Positions 43,449 through 51,294 of a stretch of DNA of 58,029 bases are shown in pieces. Origin of the DNA: Synechococcales cyanobacterium bin2.concoct.b11b12b14.033 (lineage in GTDB: Bacteria > Cyanobacteriota > Vampirovibrionia > Caenarcaniphilales > Caenarcanaceae). A program made the position numbers and the translations under genes. The stretch is from contig JAAFJH010000003.1 in NCBI GenBank assembly GCA_013298875.1, positions 1 through 58,029 of the forward strand. Reading direction: 5' to 3'. The notes beneath the pieces were generated by a model. The model searched no databases. It worked only from the letters and a program-made list of their open reading frames with translations, and was not told the DNA's origin. The first letter of the stretch is position 1. Every line of letters begins with the position of its first letter.

Positions 43449-44940
43449 AGATAAAGTGGATAGCGATTTAAAATACAGTCATCAAAAGCAAATAAGGGTA
43501 CAAAAAGAAATACAAGATATACAGAATAATATTTCTTATCCTATTTGTAGAATTGAAGAAAGTATAATAACACCTATTCCTCTTAAGGAAGCTAAACCAT
43601 TTATTTTAGAGTATGAATATTTAGGTACAATGTCTACTAGAATAATTCAATGTTTTGGTCTTTATTATCATGATATTTTATCGGGAGCTATCGTGTTCTC
43701 TTTACCCCCTTCAAAAGGGGTTACTGAGTCAATATTAGGCAAAGAGCATAAAGATAAGGTTTGTGTACTTTCTCGAGGTGCTTGTGCGTATTGGACACAC
43801 CTCCATTCAGGTTCTAAACTGATCTCTTATGGTACAAGATGGATGTCTCAAAACACTAAATATAAATGTTTTATAGCATATGGAGATCCAACCGCTAATG
43901 AGATCGGGACTTTATATCAAGCTTGTAACTGGATCTATACAGGACAGACAGAATCTAAAACTGAATATTATCTAAATAATAAATGGGTTTCGGGTTATGA
44001 GTTTAGGTTACAAAGAAAAAGAGAAACTCTCCCAAACAATATACTGACTAGACCTGGCTCTAAAAAACATAGATATGTTCTGATAAAAGGGAAAGATAAA
44101 AGAGAGACAAAACAACTAAAAAAACAGTTAAGACTCAATAGTTTCCCTTATCTTAAGAGACACAATATAATCTCTAAAACTACAGCTTTCAATATTAGTC
44201 TTCAAGATGTTAAGAAAAGCAATATTATTTACAAGATAACCAATAACGTGAATGATAAAGTCTACATAGGACAGACAATTCAAAATATTACTGAAAGATA
44301 TCCTGGATTAGATTTAACTAGTTCGAGAACTACAGGGTCTATACTTCAACATGCAGCCTTAAAGTACGGTAACGATAAATTTTCGGTAGAGGTTATCTAT
44401 CAATCTCCTTTTATAAATAGTCAAGAAATATTAGATGATCTGAACTCTAAAGAAAAATATTTTATTGATTTATTTCAGTCTAATAAAACGGGCTACAATA
44501 TAAGAGAGGGAGGTAAAAATCATTTTAGAACACCTGCTGAAAAGAAAAAACTATCAAACAGCCTAGTCGCTAAGAAATCTTATTTGAGGATATTTTGTGA
44601 TCCTGAAGGTAATAAAATAGAAGTATTAAATCTATCCGGTTTCTGTAAAGAGAATAAATTAGACTTTTCAGCTATGCAGAAAGTCAGTATAGGAAAAAAA
44701 TATTCTTATAAAGGATGGAGAAAATGGGAAGTAGGTCTGACAAAATATACCACACTTGAGAGTAATGAGAGAAATATAAAGGGTTCCGTCAAGGAATATA
44801 ATTTAATCAAAGAAGGAACCCCTATATATATAAAAAACCTTAAAAAATTCAGTCAGGAAAATAATTTAAATTATTCAAGCATGAGAGCTTTAGTGCAAAA
44901 AAGAACAAAAACATATAAAGGATATTTGATTAATATTTAG
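43432..44940 (+). CDS. Mom-like acyltransferase / GIY-YIG endonuclease fusion
   Basis: A 502-residue protein from the ATG at 43432. Residues about 45-190 are a Mom-like GNAT domain (VCVLSRGACAYWTHLHSGSKLISYG, FIAYGDPTANEIGTLYQACNWIYTG). Residues about 262-360 are a GIY-YIG nuclease (NIIYKITNNVNDKVYIGQTIQNITER, KYGNDKF, E in SKEKYFIDLF, GYNIREGG). The C-terminal 130 residues carry two NUMOD-like units (YSYKGWRKW and KTYKGYLINI). It is intact and a full-length paralogue of the split gene at 40556. Whether it modifies DNA, cuts it or both is unknown. Confidence 0.8.
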   Translation: MMRCIRDKVDSDLKYSHQKQIRVQKEIQDIQNNISYPICRIEESIITPIPLKEAKPFILEYEYLGTMSTRIIQCFGLYYHDILSGAIVFSLPPSKGVTESILGKEHKDKVCVLSRGACAYWTHLHSGSKLISYGTRWMSQNTKYKCFIAYGDPTANEIGTLYQACNWIYTGQTESKTEYYLNNKWVSGYEFRLQRKRETLPNNILTRPGSKKHRYVLIKGKDKRETKQLKKQLRLNSFPYLKRHNIISKTTAFNISLQDVKKSNIIYKITNNVNDKVYIGQTIQNITERYPGLDLTSSRTTGSILQHAALKYGNDKFSVEVIYQSPFINSQEILDDLNSKEKYFIDLFQSNKTGYNIREGGKNHFRTPAEKKKLSNSLVAKKSYLRIFCDPEGNKIEVLNLSGFCKENKLDFSAMQKVSIGKKYSYKGWRKWEVGLTKYTTLESNERNIKGSVKEYNLIKEGTPIYIKNLKKFSQENNLNYSSMRALVQKRTKTYKGYLINI

Positions 44941-45071
44941 TTTGTTGATAAATCCCATATTCGGGAAAAAGTAGAAATAATATATCTGAAGGGAAATCTT
45001 TTAAAAACTTATCTCTTAGCTCTATATTAGGGAAAATAGCGAAATAACTCAGCAAAGGTAACTATTATATA

Positions 45072-45953
45072 CTAAATCAGATCAGATATAGCTAAATTAG
45101 AAGCCAATTTCGGATTTGTTATATAAGGAATGGGAGTAGATAACAATATAGGAACCACTTCAAATATAGATTGAAGAGTAGTTTCTTCAATATTACATGG
45201 GAGTAATTTGTGAATAGTTTTAATTTTTTTGTTATCAAAAATCCCGAAATCCTTGAATATTCGTTCTTCAAAATTTGTTTTTAAATTAGTTAAAAACTCT
45301 GTTTTAGACTCTTTAAGACTTAAGGCTGAAAGGACAGTTTCGAGGAGTGTTTTTTTATTTGACGCTGTTATGTATTGATTAGATAGGCAAGAGCAATAAG
45401 AAAACAAATCCAAGAGACTGATTTGATTTTCTGTTCCTATACTTAATTCCAATTTTTTAAAGAAAAACATTAGAAATGTATTTAATCCTAGTTTATCTGT
45501 ATTCTCTTCGGAAACAACAATGGAAGATAAACAATCATCCGAGCTTTTACTTACCTCATAACTACTAGCAGATAAAATGCAAAGTGGTTTTTGTGTTTTC
45601 AAATCTAGATACTTAAATATCCCAGCATAGCAATGCCCTAATACAAGAACTAGAGAGGTTAGATGTAAATTCGATTCATAAAAAGAGATAATATTCTTTG
45701 GTGTTAAACAATTAACTACATTTACCCCTTCAAAAATAAGTAAACCATCTTGATTTCCGTGTCCAATGGTGACTATTATTGCTCGGTTATATTTTTTATC
45801 AACGGTAATAGTATCTAAAGAATCAAAAGGAGATAAGATTTTAATATTTTCTTGACTTACCCCACTATTTTTTAAAGCGTTACAAGCAAAATCCAAATCA
45901 TTCTTAAATCTTGGTTCCTTGTAATTACTAATAATAAAAATCCAATAAGTCAT
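45072..45953 (-). CDS. caspase-fold (clan CD) cysteine protease-like protein
   Basis: A 293-residue protein. Residues 1-150 form a clan CD peptidase core: AIIVTIGHGNQDG with catalytic His65, and LVLVLGHCYAG with catalytic Cys108 after a hydrophobic strand, the pattern of caspase, metacaspase and legumain-like enzymes. The usual Asp before the Cys is His here. The C-terminal 130 residues are helical and unknown. It shares a TAATG junction with the 111-residue gene upstream; a DUF6471-like gene heads the operon. Bacterial caspase-like proteases often serve in defence or cell death, but no gasdermin is visible. Confidence 0.7.
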   Translation of the reverse strand: MTYWIFIISNYKEPRFKNDLDFACNALKNSGVSQENIKILSPFDSLDTITVDKKYNRAIIVTIGHGNQDGLLIFEGVNVVNCLTPKNIISFYESNLHLTSLVLVLGHCYAGIFKYLDLKTQKPLCILSASSYEVSKSSDDCLSSIVVSEENTDKLGLNTFLMFFFKKLELSIGTENQISLLDLFSYCSCLSNQYITASNKKTLLETVLSALSLKESKTEFLTNLKTNFEERIFKDFGIFDNKKIKTIHKLLPCNIEETTLQSIFEVVPILLSTPIPYITNPKLASNLAISDLI

Positions 45954-46288
45954 TACTTTCTCACATTCCTTTTTAGATTTTCAAAGTCTATCAAGAATTT
46001 GACTTCTTCTCTTGTTTCAATCCGTTCACATTGTTCTTTTGCCATTTTATTCCAATAATTACCATGAAAGTGTCCTTCAGGGAGTGTATTTCCGAACTGG
46101 TCTAAGAACCATCCATCATATTCGCAATTAGCAAACTTAAACGTATATGTCAATAAATAACTGGCAGGATAATCATCTCCAGCTTTCAATGTGATCTTTT
46201 CTAATTTCCATTCTCTCTGATTCGTGATTAAGCTTTTAAGTGTATTACTAGGTAAATCAGGCAATTGTCTGGGAGACGTTATATACAT
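45953..46288 (-). CDS. hypothetical protein in caspase-like operon
   Basis: A 111-residue soluble protein (LTNxxx-free N-terminus MYITSPRQLPDLP; EKITLKAGDDYPASYLLTYTFKFANCEYDGWFLDQFGN). It has a beta-rich middle and a charged C-terminus. It is coupled to the protease gene by a TAATG overlap, so it may be its partner, inhibitor or sensor. Not recognised. Confidence 0.6.
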   Translation of the reverse strand: MYITSPRQLPDLPSNTLKSLITNQREWKLEKITLKAGDDYPASYLLTYTFKFANCEYDGWFLDQFGNTLPEGHFHGNYWNKMAKEQCERIETREEVKFLIDFENLKRNVRK

Positions 46289-46308
46289 TTAGGTCTGGGG
46301 GTCGGTTA

Positions 46309-46527
46309 TTAAAGAACTTCTCTTCCCATAGCCTTCAAGCACTGAACTAAAAAGATAGCAGAGAAAGTACCTCTGTTAATTTTATTATTGATGCTATGAG
46401 GTTTCTCATGCACACCAATTTCCGCTAACAAATTAGCCAAATCTTCAAAACTTAAGTTACGCCTTGCCATCTCGGCTTTCAATAAGCCCCTGACGTAAAA
46501 CGCCCATTTGTCTTTTTCTTCTTCCAT
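46309..46527 (-). CDS. DUF6471-like small regulator
   Basis: A 72-residue protein: WAFYVRGLLKAEMARRNLSFEDLANLLAEIGV...SINNKINRGTFSAIFLVQCLKAMG. This is the helix-turn-helix-like layout of the DUF6471 family as I recall it, probably a DNA-binding regulator. It heads the leftward operon with the 111-residue protein (20 bases apart) and the caspase-like protease. A second copy, about 45% identical by eye, heads another operon at 50009. Confidence 0.7.
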   Translation of the reverse strand: MEEEKDKWAFYVRGLLKAEMARRNLSFEDLANLLAEIGVHEKPHSINNKINRGTFSAIFLVQCLKAMGREVL

Positions 46528-46623
46528 ATCTCTAATTCTTTTAACCGTACTACGTTAATTTTACTCATATTTGGGGAATATTACACTCATGAAAACAATA
46601 ATCTTTATATTTAAAAACCAAAC

Positions 46624-47637
46624 ATGGCAAAACATTTTCTATATTCTGCTGAGGCACGCACTATATCACTGAAACAAGTCTTTAACATGACTGAAGAGGA
46701 AGCTCATGAGCTATTCAAGCAAATCAGGTGGGAAGAAAATGCTGGTAATCCTATTTGTCCTCATTGTGGTAGCCGTCATAAAATTTATTGGGTGAAGTCC
46801 AAAAAGGCTTGGAAATGTGCTAGATGTACTAAAAGGTTTTCGGTTACTTCCGGAACTATATTTGCCCACCATAAGCTCTTATTGAAAGATTATTTAGCCG
46901 CTATTGTGATTTTTGCAAACTCAGTTAAGGGAATTAGTGCCTCTCAGCTTTGTCGAGACCTAGACGTTCAACATTTAACTGCTTTTGTTTTATCTCATAA
47001 AATCAGAGAAGCTTTAGTGAACTTTAGAGATACTAGCTTACTAGAAGGAGAAGTTGAAATTGATGGTGCTTATTTCGGGGGTTACGTGAAGCCCAAGAAT
47101 AAGAAAGAAGACCGAATTGACCGTAGATTAGCTGAAAATCAAAACCCAAATAAAAGATGCGTTATGGTTATACGTGAAAGAAGCCAAACTCCTGAATTGA
47201 AGGGTGCGGCTAGAACCGTTACATTTATCGTGAAGGAAGAAAATCAAGCCGCCACACAGAGAATTGATTCCGATGCTTCAATCCATGCAGATCAACATGC
47301 AAGTTATGATTTATTACATTCAAAGTTTGACGTGAAGCGTGTAAACCACGATAAGGAGTATAAGAATAAAGACACAAAAGCATGTACTAATTTAGCCGAA
47401 AGTTATTTTGCAAGGTTCACGAGATGCTTTGTAGGTCAACACCATAGAATGAGCCCAGTTTATTTACCATATTATGCTCAAGAGATAGCTTACAGAGAAG
47501 ATACCAGAAGGAAAAGTAATGGCGATATAGTGATTGATATTTTATCCAAAGCACTAAAAAGCCCAACCAGTAAAGAGTTGTGTGGTTATTGGCAAGGAAA
47601 TCATCGTAAAGTGGAATTGTTAGGATTGACTGCTTGA
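46624..47637 (+). CDS. IS1595-family transposase
   Basis: A 337-residue protein. A zinc ribbon (C45-x2-C48, C65-x2-C68) is followed by the ISXO2-like catalytic domain: VEIDGAYFGGY, IHADQHASYD and NLAESYFARFTR give the acidic triad (with N/E in the last position). Length is normal and the frame is intact. I found no matching inverted repeats at 46540-46620 and 47640-47690 by eye, so mobility is uncertain. It is divergent from the DUF6471-caspase operon. Confidence 0.88.
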   Translation: MAKHFLYSAEARTISLKQVFNMTEEEAHELFKQIRWEENAGNPICPHCGSRHKIYWVKSKKAWKCARCTKRFSVTSGTIFAHHKLLLKDYLAAIVIFANSVKGISASQLCRDLDVQHLTAFVLSHKIREALVNFRDTSLLEGEVEIDGAYFGGYVKPKNKKEDRIDRRLAENQNPNKRCVMVIRERSQTPELKGAARTVTFIVKEENQAATQRIDSDASIHADQHASYDLLHSKFDVKRVNHDKEYKNKDTKACTNLAESYFARFTRCFVGQHHRMSPVYLPYYAQEIAYREDTRRKSNGDIVIDILSKALKSPTSKELCGYWQGNHRKVELLGLTA

Positions 47638-47681
47638 AGTTATCATAAATAATAAATTTTCAATAGACAAATTAAAAATTT

Positions 47682-47912
47682 ATGAAAAACTACCATTTAA
47701 CATATAATAAAGAAACCACACAATGGGGACTGCTAGAAGAAAACAATAGAACTCCAATTAAAGAGTTTTTAACAAAAAAAGAAGGAACAAAGTCCTCTAC
47801 TAAATATGTAGAAGAAAAACATGGTTCTTTGAAAATCCATTATCAAAACGGAGATTTTCAAGAAGAAAGAACATATCCCAGAGGTGCAGATCCTAAAAAA
47901 TCAAAAGGATAA
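47682..47912 (+). CDS. DUF2188-like small protein
   Basis: A 76-residue protein with the DUF2188 pattern: a short strand with a Trp (TTQWGLLEENNRTPIKEFLTKKEG), then LKIHYQNGDFQEERTYPRGADPKKSKG near the end. Members are small and of unknown function, widespread in bacteria and plasmids. Convergent with the next gene, four bases apart. Confidence 0.6.
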   Translation: MKNYHLTYNKETTQWGLLEENNRTPIKEFLTKKEGTKSSTKYVEEKHGSLKIHYQNGDFQEERTYPRGADPKKSKG

Positions 47913-47915
47913 TTT

Positions 47916-48104
47916 TCAAATAACACTAAATAGTTCTGGATCATGCTCAAATACATCATTTGGAACCACTATGCTTAGGTTGTAATCAGGAGTTATAAAT
48001 ACATCCTTCTGATAGAAATGTGCAAAGTATTTAATATCTGCACTACTTTCTTCAAATACTGTCCCGGCGGGAATTACTAGATCTTTTTGTAACTTTATTG
48101 ACAT
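47916..48104 (-). CDS. hypothetical small protein with shared leader
   Basis: A 62-residue protein (MSIKLQKDLVIPAGTVFEESSADIKYFAHFYQKDVFITPDYNLSIVVPND) with beta-type sequence. It has no ribosome-binding site but carries the conserved upstream element at 48117-48145, shared with three other small leftward genes. Confidence 0.55.
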   Translation of the reverse strand: MSIKLQKDLVIPAGTVFEESSADIKYFAHFYQKDVFITPDYNLSIVVPNDVFEHDPELFSVI

Positions 48105-48116
48105 TGTTTTGTTTTT

Positions 48117-48145
48117 GGGACTTTATCAAATAATTTTAGAGTTTG
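48117..48145 (-). promoter_or_regulatory. shared upstream element (copy C)
   Basis: Read leftward: CTCTAAAATT-ATTTG-ATAAAG then TCCC. It lies 12-40 bases before the gene starting at 48104. Copies occur at 50888, 51244 and 53712, each before a small leftward gene. Confidence 0.5.
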
Positions 48146-48202
48146 AAGCAAAAAGGCAACTAAATAGTACCTAGAACTCTCGAAATTATTAATAGAGACT
48201 CT

Positions 48203-48706
48203 TTAATTATCATCTTTAGCAATGATAAAAAACAATTCTAAAATCTGATATGCACTTGTTAAGGCAAATGCAAGAACAGATACAGTTAAACCAGCTAAAA
48301 AATCTACAATACTACAGCAGTAGAGTATTTTTATTGAAATACTACATGAACGAGAAGTATGAGATACATGATCTGAGTTAATTAATATTGTGGATACTAA
48401 GGCAAGGATTACGGTATAAAAATTGGAAGTTATGGAAACAAAAAAGAGATTTACTATAGATTCAAATCTACCTATATCTTTTAATTGTTTTACCTTATAT
48501 CGATTTCCCATAGAGAGAAAACTTCCAAAAGTAACCATTAAAAAGCCAAAGAGGATAGAACTTATGCTGGCAATAAGCACAAATATAGAACTTAAATTAA
48601 AGTTCGTATTACAGTGACCAAATGAACACAAAGACAAATAAAGAACCAGAGCAATTATCGCTGCTAAGTAAGGTTTTATATATTCTTTTTGTCGGTTTGT
48701 AATCAT
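48203..48706 (-). CDS. four-helix membrane protein
   Basis: A 167-residue protein with four predicted membrane helices (about 13-31, 37-62, 85-109 and 130-160), both ends cytoplasmic by charge. It starts 25 bases after the 318-residue gene upstream ends, so the two form an operon. Small membrane proteins paired with a soluble protein and a regulator are a common effector layout in defence loci, but I recognise no named system. Confidence 0.65.
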   Translation of the reverse strand: MITNRQKEYIKPYLAAIIALVLYLSLCSFGHCNTNFNLSSIFVLIASISSILFGFLMVTFGSFLSMGNRYKVKQLKDIGRFESIVNLFFVSITSNFYTVILALVSTILINSDHVSHTSRSCSISIKILYCCSIVDFLAGLTVSVLAFALTSAYQILELFFIIAKDDN

Positions 48707-48731
48707 GAAAATTGTTACTTAACAGATAATT

Positions 48732-49688
48732 TTAATTGCTTCCATCTAATTTCTTCATTTTCTTTATAGATTCTTCATTTCTTTGCCATGCTTGATAAAT
48801 TAATTCTAGCTTTGATTCATATGAGGCGATTTTGTCCATACATTCATATTCTACACTTTCTCTCATTCGATGCTTTATTAAATCTATTGTTTGTGAAGGA
48901 TAATTAAAATTCTTTTTTCCTTTCACCGTAATTTTGTCTACTTTCCCTCTTTTTTCGTTTCGATTAAAAACATCTTTTAAAAATTTTATTATAGAGGGTT
49001 TATCCAGATACTCAGAATTTAAAGAATTATCTAAATTTGCCTTTTTGGATTCTCGCATTTTTTTCGGACTTCTTAGCATTTTAGCCCCTATTTCAATAAC
49101 TGGACTTCTTAATCTCTCTGAAAGAATCAGTAATTCTTTTTCCGACTTTTCATTTTCAGGATCTAGAACACTAAGATCATTTAACCCAGAAAGCTGAACG
49201 CAAAAACATTCTACAAGTTCAAATGAATCAATCTGTAGAAAAAAATCTTCTTTAACTTTTATCCCTAATTGAAATTGTCCATTTATAGACTTCTCGGAAA
49301 AAAAATTCTCAACAATTTTATGGCTTATTGAGCCGTTCTCTTCTAATAAAATCGAATGAAAAGTTGGGCAATAAAGAAATACGGCTGTAGTAGCTATCTG
49401 CTTGTCATCGGGAAGGGAAGAAGCTTCATAACCTAGTTTGCTTTTGCTGCCAGTAATTAGCGAATCATCCAATAATCTTAAAAATTCCCCCTCCCATAAT
49501 GAGGTTTTTTCATTAAATTTGATAGTTTCTAGTCTAATAATTTTATCATCTGATATAGGGAGGTTCCTCCTTTCAGATAATCCGTTTATACTGCTAAGTT
49601 CTTTAAGTAGCTCTCCTAAAGTATATTTTGAACCTTCTAGAGAGTAAACCTCAAAAAAATTTACTCCTAATTTTCTTTTTTTTCTCAT
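48732..49688 (-). CDS. hypothetical 318-residue protein (DUF6731-like)
   Basis: The N-terminus (RKKRKLGVNFFEVYSLEGSKYTLGELLKELSS) and the beta-rich first half (IATTAVFLYCPTFHSILLEE) resemble what I recall of DUF6731 proteins. The C-terminal third is basic and helical (NRNEKRGKVDKITVKGKKNFNYP...). It lies between a DUF6471-like regulator (upstream) and a four-helix membrane protein (downstream), all leftward. A sensor or adaptor role is inferred from this layout only. Confidence 0.55.
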   Translation of the reverse strand: MRKKRKLGVNFFEVYSLEGSKYTLGELLKELSSINGLSERRNLPISDDKIIRLETIKFNEKTSLWEGEFLRLLDDSLITGSKSKLGYEASSLPDDKQIATTAVFLYCPTFHSILLEENGSISHKIVENFFSEKSINGQFQLGIKVKEDFFLQIDSFELVECFCVQLSGLNDLSVLDPENEKSEKELLILSERLRSPVIEIGAKMLRSPKKMRESKKANLDNSLNSEYLDKPSIIKFLKDVFNRNEKRGKVDKITVKGKKNFNYPSQTIDLIKHRMRESVEYECMDKIASYESKLELIYQAWQRNEESIKKMKKLDGSN

Positions 49689-49757
49689 GAAATATTTTTT
49701 AAATTAAATAAACTTTATTATCTTTAGGGAATTTTTTCAATAAATCTTTTCTGTAAA

Positions 49758-50009
49758 CTACCTAAGCATCACCTTTTTAGGGTCATCAATTTTGATTTCC
49801 CTGCATCCAATAACATATAGGCATTCAAACAAAAAGGTAGCTGAAAATTTAGCTCTATTAATTTTGTTTATCAAGTTCTTTGGATCTTCAATTATTCCTA
49901 TTTCTTTAAGCAAAGATGCCAACTTACTATAACTAACTTTCCTACGTACAAGATCAGCCTTGAGCAATCCTTTTATGTATTCTTCCCATAATTTATCTGG
50001 TGCATCCAT
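49758..50009 (-). CDS. DUF6471-like small regulator, second copy
   Basis: An 83-residue protein: LWEEYIKGLLKADLVRRKVSYSKLASLLKEIGI...LINKINRAKFSATFLFECLYVIG. It matches the protein at 46309-46527 over its whole core, with a longer C-terminus (REIKIDDPKKVMLR). It heads a leftward operon with the 318-residue and membrane proteins, as the other copy heads the caspase-like operon. It probably acts on its own promoter in the 50010-50137 gap, shared with divergent secreted-peptide genes. Confidence 0.7.
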   Translation of the reverse strand: MDAPDKLWEEYIKGLLKADLVRRKVSYSKLASLLKEIGIIEDPKNLINKINRAKFSATFLFECLYVIGCREIKIDDPKKVMLR

Positions 50010-50137
50010 TTGAAACCACCCTGAACTATCTTGAATTGATTTTATTGCTTGGGAACTTTTAACACTGCTAAAACATCAAAATTAATGTTGGTGCATCGTA
50101 TTTGATACCAGCTTTACTAATTTAATGGGGATTTTCT

Positions 50138-50311
50138 ATGAAAAAATTACTTTTTGCTACTTTGCTTCTTATACCTTTAGTAAATTCTTTCTCTGCTATG
50201 GCAATTGAAATTGAAACTATATGCTGTAAAACTACTTCAAGTGGTCAGAAATTTTGTAGGCTTATAGTAAGTGAATATGGATTTTGCCCAATGGGATGGC
50301 AGAGGGAGTAA
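50138..50311 (+). CDS. small secreted protein
   Basis: 57 residues with a clear signal peptide (MKKLLFATLLLIPLVNSFSA, cleavage near residue 20-22) and a mature part of about 36 residues with four Cys (ICCK, KFCR, GFCP). The gap to the following cysteine-rich peptide gene is three bases, so they form an operon. The TGGGGAT before the ATG may serve as ribosome-binding site. Confidence 0.65.
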   Translation: MKKLLFATLLLIPLVNSFSAMAIEIETICCKTTSSGQKFCRLIVSEYGFCPMGWQRE

Positions 50312-50314
50312 CAT

Positions 50315-50452
50315 ATGAAACAAATACTTATATCTTTAGCATTCAGCTTAGTTTTATTACTGAATCAAATAAGTTATGCTAGTTGTGAATGCACGGGCTG
50401 CGATACCTGTACAAGGGGTGATTGCTCCTGTAGTTCTTGTGAATGTGATTAA
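50315..50452 (+). CDS. secreted cysteine-rich peptide (copy 1)
   Basis: 45 residues: a signal peptide of about 22 (cleavage after SYA) and a 23-residue mature peptide with eight Cys in the near-symmetric pattern CxCxxCxxC-x4-CxCxxCxC. This would suit metal binding, as in a tiny metallothionein, or four disulphides as in a secreted toxin or bacteriocin. GGGAG precedes the ATG. The mature part and the 70 bases after the stop are almost identical to those at 53049-53250, whereas the signal peptides differ. Confidence 0.75.
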   Translation: MKQILISLAFSLVLLLNQISYASCECTGCDTCTRGDCSCSSCECD

Positions 50453-50481
50453 TGACTGTAACTAATAGACAGTAATTCAGA

Positions 50482-50517
50482 GGACATCATTAGACTAACT
50501 GGTGATGTTCTTTTTCT
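50482..50517 (+). terminator. terminator of cysteine-rich peptide copy 1
   Basis: GGACATCA (50482-50489) pairs with TGATGTTC (50503-50510, one G-U pair), then T-rich sequence. A second hairpin ACTGT/ACAGT lies just before it (50456-50474). The whole block is repeated almost base for base after 53183. Confidence 0.75.
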
Positions 50518-50562
50518 TTTTGTTTGTTATTTTTAGTTTGTCTCTAAGTTATCAATGGTTAT

Positions 50563-50703
50563 ATGTCTAAAACGCCTAAAACTCCTAAAAATAAACCAGA
50601 AAAATATAAAAGAGCTGATAATGGACAGTTTACTACAAAAGAATTTGCAGAAAAAAATCCTGAAATTGTTTATAAGCTAGGAGCTAAAAAGAAGAAGTTA
50701 TAG
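50563..50703 (+). CDS. small Lys-rich protein
   Basis: 46 residues (MSKTPKTPKNKPEKYKRADNG..., ending AKKKKL). Basic at both ends. No ribosome-binding site is evident. Its last 20 bases overlap the 3' end of the convergent small gene at 50684-50872. Not recognised; might bind nucleic acid. Confidence 0.45.
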   Translation: MSKTPKTPKNKPEKYKRADNGQFTTKEFAEKNPEIVYKLGAKKKKL

Positions 50704-50872
50704 ATTCTGTTAAGTACTCGTCAGATAAAAAATTATGGGTAAAAGTCAATTGATTTTCATTCATATCTTCTGTGATAACAAATATTCTTTTAACATTGTT
50801 CTGTTTTAATTTTGATAAATATTCTCTAAATAACCAGTCTTGGGCAGACCAATCCTCTAGTTCTTTCGGCAT
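50684..50872 (-). CDS. hypothetical small protein with shared leader
   Basis: 62 residues (MPKELEDWSAQDWLFREYLSKLKQNNVKRIFVITEDMNENQLTFTHNFL), with a helix then two strands. It carries the upstream element at 50888-50916 shared with three other small leftward genes, the best evidence that it is a real gene. Confidence 0.5.
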   Translation of the reverse strand: MPKELEDWSAQDWLFREYLSKLKQNNVKRIFVITEDMNENQLTFTHNFLSDEYLTESITSSF

Positions 50873-50887
50873 CTTTTAATAAAATTT

Positions 50888-50916
50888 AGGGGCTTTATAA
50901 ACAATTTTAAAGTTCG
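50888..50916 (-). promoter_or_regulatory. shared upstream element (copy A)
   Basis: Read leftward: CTTTAAAATT-GTTT-ATAAAG then CCCC. It lies 16-44 bases before the gene starting at 50872. Confidence 0.5.
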
Positions 50917-50951
50917 TAGAAGCGGTTGTTTATGGAGGGACTCTAGAAATC

Positions 50952-51101
50952 ATGGATAGCTTAAAAAAACATGTCGATGTAGTTCAAGATAATTTATTAA
51001 TCTGTGAATTAACTTTAGACAAACATTCTCCAATACTAACAGTAGGAGAAGTATCTGATTTACTAACTCAAAGAGGGTATTTTAAACAAGTCCCTAATTA
51101 G
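50952..51101 (+). CDS. hypothetical small protein
   Basis: 49 residues (MDSLKKHVDVVQDNLLICELTLDKHSPILTVGEVSDLLTQRGYF). GGAGGG lies about 13 bases before the ATG. The end overlaps the convergent gene at 51094 by eight bases. The C-terminal TVGEVSDLLTQRGYF looks like a short helix-turn-helix, too small to assign. Confidence 0.4.
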   Translation: MDSLKKHVDVVQDNLLICELTLDKHSPILTVGEVSDLLTQRGYFKQVPN

Positions 51102-51234
51102 ATTTCAAATACTGAGATCTAATTAATTTAAATTCTTCAATATCTTTCTTCGTTGTTCCAGGAGGAAATATGCAAACTATAGAACCTGAAACTAAAATTT
51201 GAACTTTACTTTCTTTTTTGTTTTCTTCTGACAT
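51094..51234 (-). CDS. hypothetical small protein with shared leader
   Basis: 46 residues from the ATG at 51234 (MSEENKKESKVQILVSGSIVCIFPPGTTKKDIEEFKLIRSQYL). I prefer this start over the upstream TTG at 51294 because the shared element at 51244-51270 sits just before it. One Cys. Function unknown. Confidence 0.5.
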   Translation of the reverse strand: MSEENKKESKVQILVSGSIVCIFPPGTTKKDIEEFKLIRSQYLKSN

Positions 51235-51243
51235 ATTTTTTTT

Positions 51244-51270
51244 GGCTTTATTAAATAATTTTAAAGGTGG
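51244..51270 (-). promoter_or_regulatory. shared upstream element (copy D)
   Basis: Read leftward: CTTTAAAATT-ATTTA-ATAAAG then CC. It lies ten bases before the gene starting at 51234. The element is a near-palindrome (CTTTA...TAAAG), so it could be an operator. Confidence 0.5.
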
Positions 51271-51294
51271 AATATCAAGTAGTACCTTTAGCAA

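Noticed and set aside
46540-47690. Terminal inverted repeats of the IS1595 element
   Set aside because: No matching inverted ends or 8-base target duplication could be found in the flanks by eye, so only the transposase gene is annotated.
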